Assembly: GCF_020215705.1 (NCBI RefSeq)
Contig: NZ_JAIWNB010000029.1
Coordinates: forward strand, 1 to 64,000
Source: Nonomuraea aurantiaca
GTDB lineage: Bacteria > Actinomycetota > Actinomycetes > Streptosporangiales > Streptosporangiaceae
Reading direction: 5' to 3'
Length of the DNA stretch: 64,000 nt
The position numbers and the translations under genes are program-made. The notes below the pieces were generated by a model. The model saw only the letters and a program-made list of their open reading frames with translations, did no database searches and was not told the DNA's origin. The stretch's first letter is position 1. Every line of letters begins with the position of its first letter. Below are positions 31,482 to 39,758 of the stretch, one piece after another.

Positions 31482-32162
31482 TCATTTGTTGGGCAGGTCG
31501 GCGGAGATCATCCGGGAGTGGGCGGCGATCAGGAAGCAGCCCACGGCCAGGATCCAGACGGGGAAGACGATTTCCGACCAGGCGACGCTGCTGACGGCCA
31601 GGAGGAGCACCAGCCCGGCGAGGTAGCCGAACCAGGACAGCCACCGGGGGAAGATGCGCAGGCGCGTGGCGATGGTGGTGGTCGTCAGGGTGAACACCGC
31701 GGCCATGCGCGGCGCGTACTCGGTCAGCAGGGCCAGGGTGAGGTGGCGCCCGTAGTGCCAGAAGGCCATGGGCTGGGACGGGTCCCGCATCGTGCCGATC
31801 ATGGTCAGAAAGGCGTCCGCCGCCGCGCCGAAGACGAAGAGCATGGCCACGAACAGCAGGCCGGAGCCGAGGAAGACGGTCGCGAAGAACCGGTCCTCCC
31901 GCGCCCCGATGGAGTCGCGGACCGCGCCCATGAACCACATGAAGAAGATCCCCCCGAACGGCAGCAGGACCAGCGCCACCCGGAGGGCGTGATGGCCGGC
32001 GGTGTCGGCGAGATAGGCGGCCAGGTCGACCGGACGGACGGGCACCGCCTCGCGCACCAGGATCATGGCGCCGCCCAGCGGCAGGGCGGCGAGGATCCCC
32101 GCGGCTCCCGCGGCGCGCGGCGTCCGCAACGCCTTCGCCGGCGATCCGGCAATGCCCTGCAT
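31482..32162 (-). CDS. Polytopic membrane protein, function unknown
   Basis: A 226-residue protein with about six hydrophobic segments (GILAALPLGGAMILV, ALRVALVLLPFGGIFFMWFM, FLGSGLLFVAMLFVFGAAAD, AAVFTLTTTTIA, YLAGLVLLLAVSSVAW and VWILAVGCFLIAA). GGGAGGAAAGG precedes the ATG at 32162. It sits upstream of the ferredoxin-reductase/P450 pair in the same direction with a 111-base gap, so co-transcription is possible. Similar proteins are annotated only as hypothetical in actinobacteria. Confidence 0.8.
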   Translation of the reverse strand: MQGIAGSPAKALRTPRAAGAAGILAALPLGGAMILVREAVPVRPVDLAAYLADTAGHHALRVALVLLPFGGIFFMWFMGAVRDSIGAREDRFFATVFLGSGLLFVAMLFVFGAAADAFLTMIGTMRDPSQPMAFWHYGRHLTLALLTEYAPRMAAVFTLTTTTIATRLRIFPRWLSWFGYLAGLVLLLAVSSVAWSEIVFPVWILAVGCFLIAAHSRMISADLPNK

Positions 32163-32287
32163 GGAGCCTTTCCTCCCAGGGAGTTGAAGCCTGTACAGCC
32201 TGTACGACGCTACGTGTCCAGTGGATACGCCCGGTAATCATCGTGCGTGGTACGAAGCGGGCGCGTCGCGATGGTTAGGTGTGTTCT

Positions 32288-33970
32288 GTGACCCATGATC
32301 GTGATTCCGAGATCACCGATGTGCTCCGTACCATGGCCGTGAAGATCGCGGCCGGAGCGCCCGCGGGGTGGCGGCGGGCCGAGCTGCAGGGATTCGCGAC
32401 AGGCCCGGACGGGTCCGGCCACCGCGGGCTGAGGGTCGAGCCGGGCGAGGCGGATGACATCGACCTGCACGAGGAGATGTGCGAGATCTACGCCCTGGCC
32501 GGCGCGAGCGGCGACCACCTCGCCATCGAGTTGGTGGTCGAGTCCAGGGGCCGGTTCGAAGCGGTGGTCAGCGAGTCGCTGGACCGCATGGATCACGGCG
32601 AGCACGGCTTCCTGTACGTCCTCGATCGGGGCGTGCTGCCGCCCGAGCCCGCGGAGTTCCAGAGGGGCCGGCCGGACGCCGCCCCGGCCGGAGATCCGCG
32701 TGAGGCCGTCGCGCTGCTCGGCGCGTACTTACGCGAGCGTGACCGGGTCCTGGGCGGTCCCGGCACGGACAAGTACGCGCCGCCCCCCGCCCTCCCCGAA
32801 GCGCGCCGCGCCTGGCTGGAGGCCCAGCTCCGGGTCCGGTACGGCGTGACGCTCCCCGAGGACCTGCGTGCCCTTTACGCGCTGGTCGACGGCGACGGCG
32901 GTGAGGGCCTCCTGGACCGGCACCCCTGGTTCGGCCTCGAACGGCTGGAGGACCAGAGCCGCCCGGAGAACCGCTGGTGGACCGCCGGCCGCAGCTGGAG
33001 CCACCATCTGTTCCAGCCGCTCATCACCGGCGTGGGCCCCTCGCTGGCGATGCGACGGGCGTCGGACCACCCGAGCTGGATCCCGTTCGCCACCAGCACC
33101 GGGGGCGACTTCCTGGCGGTGGACCTGGCGCCCGGCCCGGACGGTCGGCCGGGCCAGGTCATCCGCATGGGCGCGCACCACGACGAAGGCCCTGTCTATG
33201 TCGCCGACTCCGTGACCAGCCTGCTGCGCCGGCATGTCGCCGCCTTGGAGGCCGGGGCCTACGCGGTCGAGCACGGCGAGTTGTGGATCGACCTCGGCGA
33301 CATGAAGGAGCCGAACCGCCATGCCCACGAGCAGACCCGCTCGCTGACGGTCGCCGGTCCCGACGCGGCCTCCATCCGGGGCTGGGAGCCGCGGTTCCAG
33401 CGCCTGTCGGTGATCAACGCCCCCTGGGTCGACTTCGGGCCCGTGCGCGGAGCGCCGGTGCTGTGGCAGGTGAAGGTGGACAACTGCCCGGGCGCGGACC
33501 TGACCCCGCTGCGCGACACCCCGGTGGAGTTGCTCGACCTGGCCATGGACGGGATCGACCTGGCACCGCTGGCGGGCCACCCCACGCTGCGGTCGCTGAC
33601 CCTGCGCACCGGGCGGCCCGTGGACCTGTCGCCGCTGCTGTCCTGCCCGCGGTTGTACGCGCTGGACCTGTCCCGCGCCGCCGTGGCCGACATCGGCGCG
33701 GTGAGCGAGCTGAAGGGCCTGCTCTACCTCAACCTGCGCCGGGCGCAGTGGACGGAGCTGTGGGAGCGGGCCGGTCACCCGGCGGGGCTGGCGGCGGCCG
33801 GTCTCGCCGCCGAGCCGCGCCGGGAGAGGAGCTGGTGGTGGTCGGTCGACCGGGCCTACCACGCCCCCGAACCGTCACTGAAGACGGCGGTCAGATGGGC
33901 GAGCGACCTGGCCGGCGAGGCGGCGGACGTACGGGTCTTCACAGGCCGGTTCCCCAGGCGGCGACGCTGA
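32288..33970 (+). CDS. YezG-like / SMI1-KNR4 (SUKH) fusion with leucine-rich repeats
   Basis: A 560-residue soluble protein. About residues 1-115 (ITDVLRTMAVKIAAGAPAGW...ELVVESRGRFEAVV) resemble the YezG-type immunity fold. About 155-330 is a SMI1/KNR4 domain: RVRYGVTLPEDLRALYALVD, DRHPWFGLERLEDQ, HPSWIPFATSTGGDFLAVDL. The C-terminal 200 residues carry leucine-rich repeat-like strands (LTPLRDTPVELLDLAM, LAPLAGHPTLRSLTL, LSPLLSCPRLYALDLS). SUKH proteins often serve as immunity proteins against secreted nuclease toxins, but no toxin gene is adjacent. GTG 32288 is chosen for its AGG spacing; GTG 32279 is the alternative. Confidence 0.75.
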   Translation: MTHDRDSEITDVLRTMAVKIAAGAPAGWRRAELQGFATGPDGSGHRGLRVEPGEADDIDLHEEMCEIYALAGASGDHLAIELVVESRGRFEAVVSESLDRMDHGEHGFLYVLDRGVLPPEPAEFQRGRPDAAPAGDPREAVALLGAYLRERDRVLGGPGTDKYAPPPALPEARRAWLEAQLRVRYGVTLPEDLRALYALVDGDGGEGLLDRHPWFGLERLEDQSRPENRWWTAGRSWSHHLFQPLITGVGPSLAMRRASDHPSWIPFATSTGGDFLAVDLAPGPDGRPGQVIRMGAHHDEGPVYVADSVTSLLRRHVAALEAGAYAVEHGELWIDLGDMKEPNRHAHEQTRSLTVAGPDAASIRGWEPRFQRLSVINAPWVDFGPVRGAPVLWQVKVDNCPGADLTPLRDTPVELLDLAMDGIDLAPLAGHPTLRSLTLRTGRPVDLSPLLSCPRLYALDLSRAAVADIGAVSELKGLLYLNLRRAQWTELWERAGHPAGLAAAGLAAEPRRERSWWWSVDRAYHAPEPSLKTAVRWASDLAGEAADVRVFTGRFPRRRR

Positions 33971-33989
33971 GACTCGTACCCGCCGAGCG

Positions 33990-34042
33990 TCAGCCCCTGG
34001 TGGAGATCCGCTTTGAGCGGAGATCAGCCCCTGGTGGAGATC
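33990..34042. repeat. 19-bp direct repeat around a small hairpin between convergent genes
   Basis: TCAGCCCCTGGTGGAGATC occurs at 33990-34008 and again at 34024-34042. The second copy contains the stop codon and last codons of the minus-strand gene at 34024. Between them TCCGC-TTTGA-GCGGA (34007-34021) forms a 5-bp hairpin. It looks like a tandem duplication of the gene's 3' end and may end transcription from both sides. Confidence 0.75.
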
Positions 34043-34923
34043 AGCCGCAGGGCGAGGTCGTGCTGCTGCTGCGACGGCGGCCGGGTCCACGTGATGCCGG
34101 CGCGTCGCTCGGTGAGCATCCGCGCCAGGGCGGCGGACATGACGTCCACGGGCTGGGCGTGCGGCATGCGCGGGCGAAGCTCCTGGTAATCGGCGAGCAC
34201 CCGGCCGTAGTCGTACATCAGCGTGTTGGTGAAGCGGCTCTGCTCGGCGTCGGCGCGCTCGAGCCCCGCGACGAACTCGGGCTCCGGCTCCTCGATCACC
34301 GCCTTGTAGACGTCGAGGCGGTTGCGGATCTGACCGGGTGAGGCGTGGCTGTGCGCTTCGTCGTACATTCTCCGCACATGCTCCGGCACCTCGGTGAGCA
34401 CCGTGAGCATGCCGTAGCCGGAGTCCTCGTTCCCATAACCGCCCATGCCGCCGGCGACGCCCTGTGCGTGGGTGGCCATGCTCATCTCGCGGGTGAAGTC
34501 GTCCTTGTCCAGGCCGTCGACGGGCTCCTGGAACCACTCGTCGTCGAGGTGGAGCACACCGTCGATCTCCGCCTCCGCGGCGCGGCCGATCAGGTGCCGC
34601 ACGGCGCCCGCCGGATCCGCGAGCGCCGCCGGGCCCATCGCGGCGAACTGCTCGGTGAGGAGGAACAACGAGACGATCATCGACGGGTCATAGACGTGCA
34701 GCGCCCCCGCCTCCCGGTGCGGGAAGACGGTCCGCTCGTCGTCATAGGCCGCCAGCCCCGCCATGAACGCCCGCTCCTGCTCCTCGGTGAGGACGAGCTC
34801 CCAGGCCCACGTACGCTCGACGTGGAACTTGTAGAAGTCCTCACCTCTGAGCGGGTCACGGAACTTCCACCACAGCGCGACGCCGACGATCAGCGCGACG
34901 AGCATGCCGAGTCCGATCAACAT
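34024..34923 (-). CDS. Membrane-anchored protein of unknown function
   Basis: A 299-residue protein with one N-terminal membrane span (MLIGLGMLVALIVGVALWW), then a soluble, acidic body: FYKFHVERTWAWELVLTEEQ, HLIGRAAEAEIDGVLHLDDE, THAQGVAGGMGGYGNEDSGY and a C-terminal arginine-rich helix. No cysteines and no known catalytic motif. The early aromatic-rich segment and the glycine loop are distinctive, but I do not recognise the family. It stands alone, convergent to the SUKH-like gene. Confidence 0.75.
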   Translation of the reverse strand: MLIGLGMLVALIVGVALWWKFRDPLRGEDFYKFHVERTWAWELVLTEEQERAFMAGLAAYDDERTVFPHREAGALHVYDPSMIVSLFLLTEQFAAMGPAALADPAGAVRHLIGRAAEAEIDGVLHLDDEWFQEPVDGLDKDDFTREMSMATHAQGVAGGMGGYGNEDSGYGMLTVLTEVPEHVRRMYDEAHSHASPGQIRNRLDVYKAVIEEPEPEFVAGLERADAEQSRFTNTLMYDYGRVLADYQELRPRMPHAQPVDVMSAALARMLTERRAGITWTRPPSQQQHDLALRLISTRG

Positions 34924-35030
34924 CCAGAGCCCCCATTTTCTGACATATCCCGTTTCCTGGTGTCAAGCACAGAGCGGGAAGCCTAGCGGTGAGGGTCCGC
35001 CGGAGCACTGGAAACGATCAAACGCAGGTT

Positions 35031-35816
35031 CTAGACCCGGATGACCCGGATGCCGGCGTCCGCGAACGCGGCGGTCAGCTCCGGCGCGGCGGCGGAGTCC
35101 GTCACCAGGACGTTGATTCTGCTCAGCGGGCAGACCAGGGCGAACGCCCGGCGGCCCAGCTTCGAGCCTTCGGCCACCACGATCACCTGGCGGGCCTTGG
35201 TGGCCATCAGCCGGTTGACGGCGGCCTCGCCCTCGCCATGGGCGCTGGCGCCGTGCTTGACGTCGAGCGCGTCGACGCCCAGCACTACCACGTCGAGCGC
35301 GACGCCGGCCAGCATGCCCGTCGCCACCGGGCCCACCAGCTCGTACGACTCGGCGCGGGCGGAGCCGCCCGTGGTGACCACATGCAGATGCGGGCGCACG
35401 GCCAGCTCGTGGGCGATGTTCAGGGCGTTGGTCACCACGGTGAACGCGGGGCCGCGCCGCCCGGAGGGCGGGTCGGGGCGGTTGGCCAGCACCCTGGCCA
35501 CCTCCGTCGTCGTGGTGCCGCCGTTGAGCCCGACCGTCGCCCCCACCGGCACCAGGGTCGCCGCCGCCGCGGCGATGCGCTGGTTGTCCGGCGCGTGCTG
35601 GGCGACCTTGTAGCGCTGCGGCAGGTCGTACGAGACGCTGTGCGCGATGACGCCGCCCCTGGTCCTGGTCAGCAATTGCTGGTCGGCGAGCTCGTCGAAG
35701 TCGCGCCTGATCGTGGCCGCGGACACGCCGAGCTTGCGCGCCGTCTCCGACACGTTCAGGCGGCCGGCCTCGGCGACGAGCTCTAACAGCATGTTCCAGC
35801 GTTCGTACCGGTTCAC
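35031..35816 (-). CDS. DeoR/GlpR-family transcriptional regulator
   Basis: A 261-residue repressor of sugar metabolism. N-terminal winged helix (ERWNMLLELVAEAGRLNVSE, LGVSAATIRRDFDELADQQL, RTRGGVI), then the sugar-phosphate-sensing domain with VGLNGGTTTTEVARVL, FTVVTNALNIAHELA, ESYELVGPVA, LGVDALDVKHGASAHGEGEA and VVAEGSKLGRRAFALV. It is divergent from the DUF5107 gene at 35884 with a 67-base spacer, so it probably controls that gene and itself. Effector: a phosphorylated sugar, unidentified. Confidence 0.92.
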   Translation of the reverse strand: MNRYERWNMLLELVAEAGRLNVSETARKLGVSAATIRRDFDELADQQLLTRTRGGVIAHSVSYDLPQRYKVAQHAPDNQRIAAAAATLVPVGATVGLNGGTTTTEVARVLANRPDPPSGRRGPAFTVVTNALNIAHELAVRPHLHVVTTGGSARAESYELVGPVATGMLAGVALDVVVLGVDALDVKHGASAHGEGEAAVNRLMATKARQVIVVAEGSKLGRRAFALVCPLSRINVLVTDSAAAPELTAAFADAGIRVIRV

Positions 35817-35883
35817 CGTCCAATCATGCCCGAAACCCGACGGAAGCTCTTATCAGTCGGTTTTATGGGAAAATACTCGCCAA

Positions 35884-37845
35884 ATGCTACGGACATCCAC
35901 AGTCGTGCTTCCCGTGTCCCCGCTGGGTCCGGAGAACCCGCTGCCGCCGCTGCGCACGCTCCCCGATCCGCGCGGCGGGCTGAGGACGGCCGCCGCCGAC
36001 GCCGAGATGGCGGCCCAGCTGGCTTACGGGCACGCCGAATCGCTCCTGCCGTACACCTTCCAGGACGGCTACGGCCGCGAGCGGGAGGAGCGGGAGCTGA
36101 AGACGGCGGTGCTGGAGAACGAGCTGCTGCGCGCGGAGTTCCTGCTGGAGTACGGCGGGCGGCTGCGCTCGCTGGTGCACCTGCCGACCGGGCGCGAGCT
36201 CCTGCACAAGCCGCCCCACCTGCAGCTGGCCAACCTCGGGCTGCGCAACGCGTGGTTCGCGGGGGGAGTGGAGTGGAACCTGGGTACGTTCGGGCACACC
36301 GCCCTGGCCTGCGCGCCGGTCCACGCCGTCCGGGTGGCGGGGCCCGACGGGGTGCCGGTGCTGCGGATGTACGAGTGGGAACGGATGCGGCGGCTGGTCT
36401 ACCAGCTCGATGTCCACCTGCCGCCCGGGTCCCCGGTGCTCCTCGTACACGTCCGCATTTATAACCCTTCGGCGGTGGATGCCCCGGTCTACTGGTGGTC
36501 GAACGCGGCGGTGCCGCAGACGCCGGGCAGCCGGGTGCTGGCGCCCGCCCGCCAGGCGTACCACTTCTCCTACGACGGGATGCTGCGCCGGGTGCCGGTG
36601 CCGCGCTGGCGCGAGGCCGACCAGTCCTACCCGGCCCGCAACGAGCAGGCCGCCGACTTCTTCTACGAACTGCTGCCCGGCGAACGCCGCTGGATCGCCG
36701 CCCTCGACGCGGATGGCGGCGGGCTCGCGCAGGTCTCCACCGACCTGCTGCGCGGCCGCAAGCACTTCCGCTGGGGCACCGGCGCGGCGGGCCGCAACTG
36801 GCAGGACTGGCTGTCCGGCCCCGACCGGCCGTACCTGGAGATCCAGGCGGGCCTCACCCGCACCCAGCTGGAGCACGTACGTCTGCCCGCCCGCTCCGCC
36901 CTGTCCTGGACCGAGGCGTACGGCCTGCTCCAGGCCGACCCCGCGCGAGCCCACGGCCCCTGGCCCGACGCGCTCGGCCACGCGAGCCGGGCCGTGGACC
37001 GGCTGATCTCCCGCGACCGGCTCCAGGCGGCGCACGAGCAGGCCGCGGGGCTGGCCTCGGCGGTGCCCGTGGAGGTCCTGCACGTCGGCAGCGGCTGGGG
37101 CGCGCTGGAGCGCCGGGTCCTGGCCAAGCGGCGCAGCCGGGCGCTCAACCTGCCGGGCACCCCGTTCGCCGACTGGACGATCGGGCGCGACCAGCAGTCG
37201 TGGCTCGCCCTGGTGCGCAAGGGCTCGATCCCCACACCCGCCCCCGCTCTGCCGCCTTCCTCCTACACCGTCGGCCCCGAGTGGCGCGCGTTGCTGGAGA
37301 AGTCGGTCGAGGAGTCGGGCGGCACCTGGTTCACCCTGCTCCACCTGGGCGTGAACCTCTATCACGACGGCGACCACGAGGGCGCCCGGGCCGCTTGGGA
37401 ACGCTCCCTGGTCTGCGCCGAGAACGCCTGGGCCCTGCGCAACCTGGCCGTCCTCGCCCCGTCGCGCGCCGCGGACCTGTACGAGCGGGCCCACGCGCTG
37501 TCGCCGCGGCTGCGCCCCCTCACCATCGAGACCCTCGTCGCCCTGCTCGCCGCCGACCGCCCGGACGGAGCCCTGGTACTGATCGACAAGCTCGGCCCCA
37601 AGGACCGCTGGCACGGCCGGATCCGCCTACTGGAGTGCCGCGCGGCCCTGGACGCGGGCGATGTCGGCCGGGCCGGGCGGGTGCTGGAGACGGGACTGGT
37701 GGTGGATGACCTGCGGGAGGGGGAGGACACGCTGGACGAGCTCTGGTGGGACTATCACGAACGGCTCAATCCGACGGGGCGGGCGCGGGTGCGCGCGGAG
37801 CATCCGCTGCCCTGCCGGTATGACTACAGCGTCAAGCAGTTTTAG
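35884..37845 (+). CDS. DUF5107 domain protein with C-terminal TPR-like region
   Basis: A 653-residue protein. The N-terminal 270 residues are DUF5107, a galactose-mutarotase/lyase-like beta-sandwich: YGGRLRSLVHLPTGRELL, RNAWFAGGVEWNLGTFGHT, VHVRIYNPSAVDAPVYWWSN. The middle has EIQAGLTRTQLEHVRLPARS and SWTEAYG. The C-terminal third contains helical repeats (FTLLHLGVNLYHDGDHEGAR, NAWALRNLAVLAPSRAADLY). Such proteins are thought to act in carbohydrate handling, without a proven reaction. An upstream extension of the frame is antisense to the DeoR gene and is rejected. The ATG at 35884 is preceded by GGGAAA. Confidence 0.85.
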   Translation: MLRTSTVVLPVSPLGPENPLPPLRTLPDPRGGLRTAAADAEMAAQLAYGHAESLLPYTFQDGYGREREERELKTAVLENELLRAEFLLEYGGRLRSLVHLPTGRELLHKPPHLQLANLGLRNAWFAGGVEWNLGTFGHTALACAPVHAVRVAGPDGVPVLRMYEWERMRRLVYQLDVHLPPGSPVLLVHVRIYNPSAVDAPVYWWSNAAVPQTPGSRVLAPARQAYHFSYDGMLRRVPVPRWREADQSYPARNEQAADFFYELLPGERRWIAALDADGGGLAQVSTDLLRGRKHFRWGTGAAGRNWQDWLSGPDRPYLEIQAGLTRTQLEHVRLPARSALSWTEAYGLLQADPARAHGPWPDALGHASRAVDRLISRDRLQAAHEQAAGLASAVPVEVLHVGSGWGALERRVLAKRRSRALNLPGTPFADWTIGRDQQSWLALVRKGSIPTPAPALPPSSYTVGPEWRALLEKSVEESGGTWFTLLHLGVNLYHDGDHEGARAAWERSLVCAENAWALRNLAVLAPSRAADLYERAHALSPRLRPLTIETLVALLAADRPDGALVLIDKLGPKDRWHGRIRLLECRAALDAGDVGRAGRVLETGLVVDDLREGEDTLDELWWDYHERLNPTGRARVRAEHPLPCRYDYSVKQF

Positions 37846-38259
37846 GGACGAAGACCTCGTCGAGGGTTGTCGCGGTGACTGCTCGGTCGATCCACTCGTC
37901 TATCTGGTCGAGGTCTGTGCAGTGGATGATGTGGTCGTGGGCGTCTTGGGGGACGCTTATGCCCCGCGCCTTGAGTATCTTGATCACGGCGATGGCCTCG
38001 CCCTCGACCTTGCCCTCGACCTTGCCTTCGGCTTTTCCCTCGGCTTTCCCCTTGCCGAAGTGCTCTTGGGCGAAGGGGCTGTATACCGGTCATGCGGTAG
38101 ACGACATGATCTCCTCCATGATGCGCCGAGCGACGAATGAAGCTAGTCGGTATCCGTTATGAGGGTGTCTCTGGGCAGATCGAAGTTGAAGGCGTCGTGG
38201 AGGATCTCGACGGCCAATGCCGGACGGTTGCGAAAGAGCGCGTTAAGTGTGTCATGCAC
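37832..38259 (-). pseudogene. Rpn/PD-(D/E)XK-like nuclease relic with an internal deletion
   Basis: Two ends of one gene survive. The start, GTG at 38259, reads VHDTLNALFRNRPALAVEIL followed by HDAFNFDLPRDTLI, then a stop. After a break at about 38150 comes the C-terminal part: ASFVARRIMEEIMSSTA, an in-frame TGA, SPFAQEHFGKGKAEGKAEGK, EAIAVIKILKARGISVPQDA and DQIDEWIDRAVTATTLDEVF to the TGA at 37832-37834. The lysine/glutamate/glycine repeat and the final domain are typical of the numerous Rpn-like putative transposase proteins of actinobacteria. The catalytic middle is missing. The 3' end overlaps the DUF5107 gene by 14 bases. Confidence 0.65.
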
Positions 38260-38369
38260 CGGGGGAAGGCATGTCACGCAACGTTACCAGTAATTAACGT
38301 TAAGTGACGAACCTTTGGCTGGCTCGTGGCCAGTCTCATCCGCGCGACGCCGCCCGACCGGGTGCAGGG

Positions 38370-39605
38370 TCAGCGGTCGACGATCTCGTTCTTGCCGATG
38401 ACCACGATCCCGCCCCTCGTCAGGGCGAAGCGGGTGCGGTCGTAGTCCAGGTCGAAGCCGATTCGCGCCCCGTCGGGGATCACCACGTTCTTGTCGATGA
38501 TCGCCTTGCGGACGATCGCGCCCCTGCCGACCTTGACGTTGTCCATCAGCACCGAGTCCTCGACCAGCGAGTGCGAGTGCAGCACGACCCTGGGCGACAG
38601 GATCGACCTGCTCGCCGTGCCGCCGGAGACGATGACGCCCGGGGACACGAGCGAGTCGATCGCCCGGCCCACCCGGTCGCCGTCGTTGTGCACGAACTTG
38701 GCCGGCGGCAGCGGGTCGTGGCCGGTGTGGATCGGCCACTTGTCGTTGTAGAGGTTGAAGATCGGGTGCGCCGAGATGAGGTCCATGTGCGCCTCGTAGT
38801 AGGCGTCGAGCGTGCCCACGTCGCGCCAGTAGCCGCGGTCGCGCTCGCTCGAACCCGGCACCACGTTGTTCGCGAAGTCGTAGACGTCCGCCCCGCCGGA
38901 CTTGACGAGCATCGGGATGATGTTGCCGCCCAGGTCGTGCTTGCTCGTGGGGTCGAGGGCGTCCTCCCGCAGCGCGTCGATCATCGCCTGGGTCTTGAAC
39001 ACGTAGTTGCCCATCGAGGCGTACACCTCGTCGGGGGAGTCGGCGAGCCCCACCGCGTCCTTCGGCTTCTCCCGGAACGCGACGATCCGCCGTCCCTGCG
39101 GGTCGGTCTCGATGACGCCGAACTGGTCGGCCAGCGACAGCGGCTGCCGGATCGCCGCCACCGTCACGTCCGCGCCGGAGTCCTCGTGCTGCTCGACCAT
39201 CTGCCGCGGGTCCATACGGTAGATGTGGTCGGCGCCGAACACGATCACGTGCTCGGGCATCTCGTCGTAGATCAGGTTCAGGTTCTGGAACAGCGCGTCG
39301 GCCGAGCCGGAGAACCACCGGGGGCCGAGCCGCTGCTGGGCGGGCACCGGGGTCACGTAGTTGCCGAGCATCGCCGTCAGCCGCCACGTACGCGAGATGT
39401 GGCGGTCGAGACTGTGATTCTTGTACTGGGTCAGTACGACGATCTGCAGGTATCCGCCGTTGGCGAGGTTGGACAGCACAAAGTCGATGAGCCGATACAT
39501 CCCGCCGAACGGAACGGCCGGTTTGGCCCGATCCGCTGTGAGCGGCATGAGCCGCTTTCCCTCTCCACCTGCCAGTACGACCGCAAGAACCCTCCTGGAC
39601 CTCAT
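38370..39605 (-). CDS. glgC: Glucose-1-phosphate adenylyltransferase
   Basis: A 411-residue ADP-glucose pyrophosphorylase, the committed step to glycogen and maltose 1-phosphate. Nucleotidyltransferase motif VLAGGEGKRLMPLTADRAKPAVPFGG is read from the start; next GADHIYRMDPRQMVEQH, VIETDPQGRRIVAFREKPK, the glucose-1-phosphate site MGNYVFK, and YWRDVGTLDAYYEAHMDL. The C-terminus is a left-handed beta-helix (SILSPRVVLHSHSLVEDSVL). ATG 39605 gives the expected N-terminus; a long upstream extension is antisense to the next gene. It is divergent from the GT4 synthase with a 153-base spacer, as in mycobacteria. Confidence 0.96.
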   Translation of the reverse strand: MRSRRVLAVVLAGGEGKRLMPLTADRAKPAVPFGGMYRLIDFVLSNLANGGYLQIVVLTQYKNHSLDRHISRTWRLTAMLGNYVTPVPAQQRLGPRWFSGSADALFQNLNLIYDEMPEHVIVFGADHIYRMDPRQMVEQHEDSGADVTVAAIRQPLSLADQFGVIETDPQGRRIVAFREKPKDAVGLADSPDEVYASMGNYVFKTQAMIDALREDALDPTSKHDLGGNIIPMLVKSGGADVYDFANNVVPGSSERDRGYWRDVGTLDAYYEAHMDLISAHPIFNLYNDKWPIHTGHDPLPPAKFVHNDGDRVGRAIDSLVSPGVIVSGGTASRSILSPRVVLHSHSLVEDSVLMDNVKVGRGAIVRKAIIDKNVVIPDGARIGFDLDYDRTRFALTRGGIVVIGKNEIVDR

Positions 39606-39758
39606 ATCCGTGACGCTACCCTCAAAATGCCGATCTATCGACGAAACGCCCGCCGAACGTGGTTCGTGCCTGGGATCTCCTGAACATGGCGTCTGACCGG
39701 CCGCCGCTACGGCTTGTCTGGCTGTGCCCGGCGGCCCGATGGATCGTAAGGTCGTGTC

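Noticed and set aside
38010..38060. Repeated CCTCGACCTTG/CCTTCGGCTTTTC units as a regulatory repeat
   Set aside because: They are the coding repeat (GKAEGK/GKVEGK) of the Rpn-like pseudogene on the minus strand.
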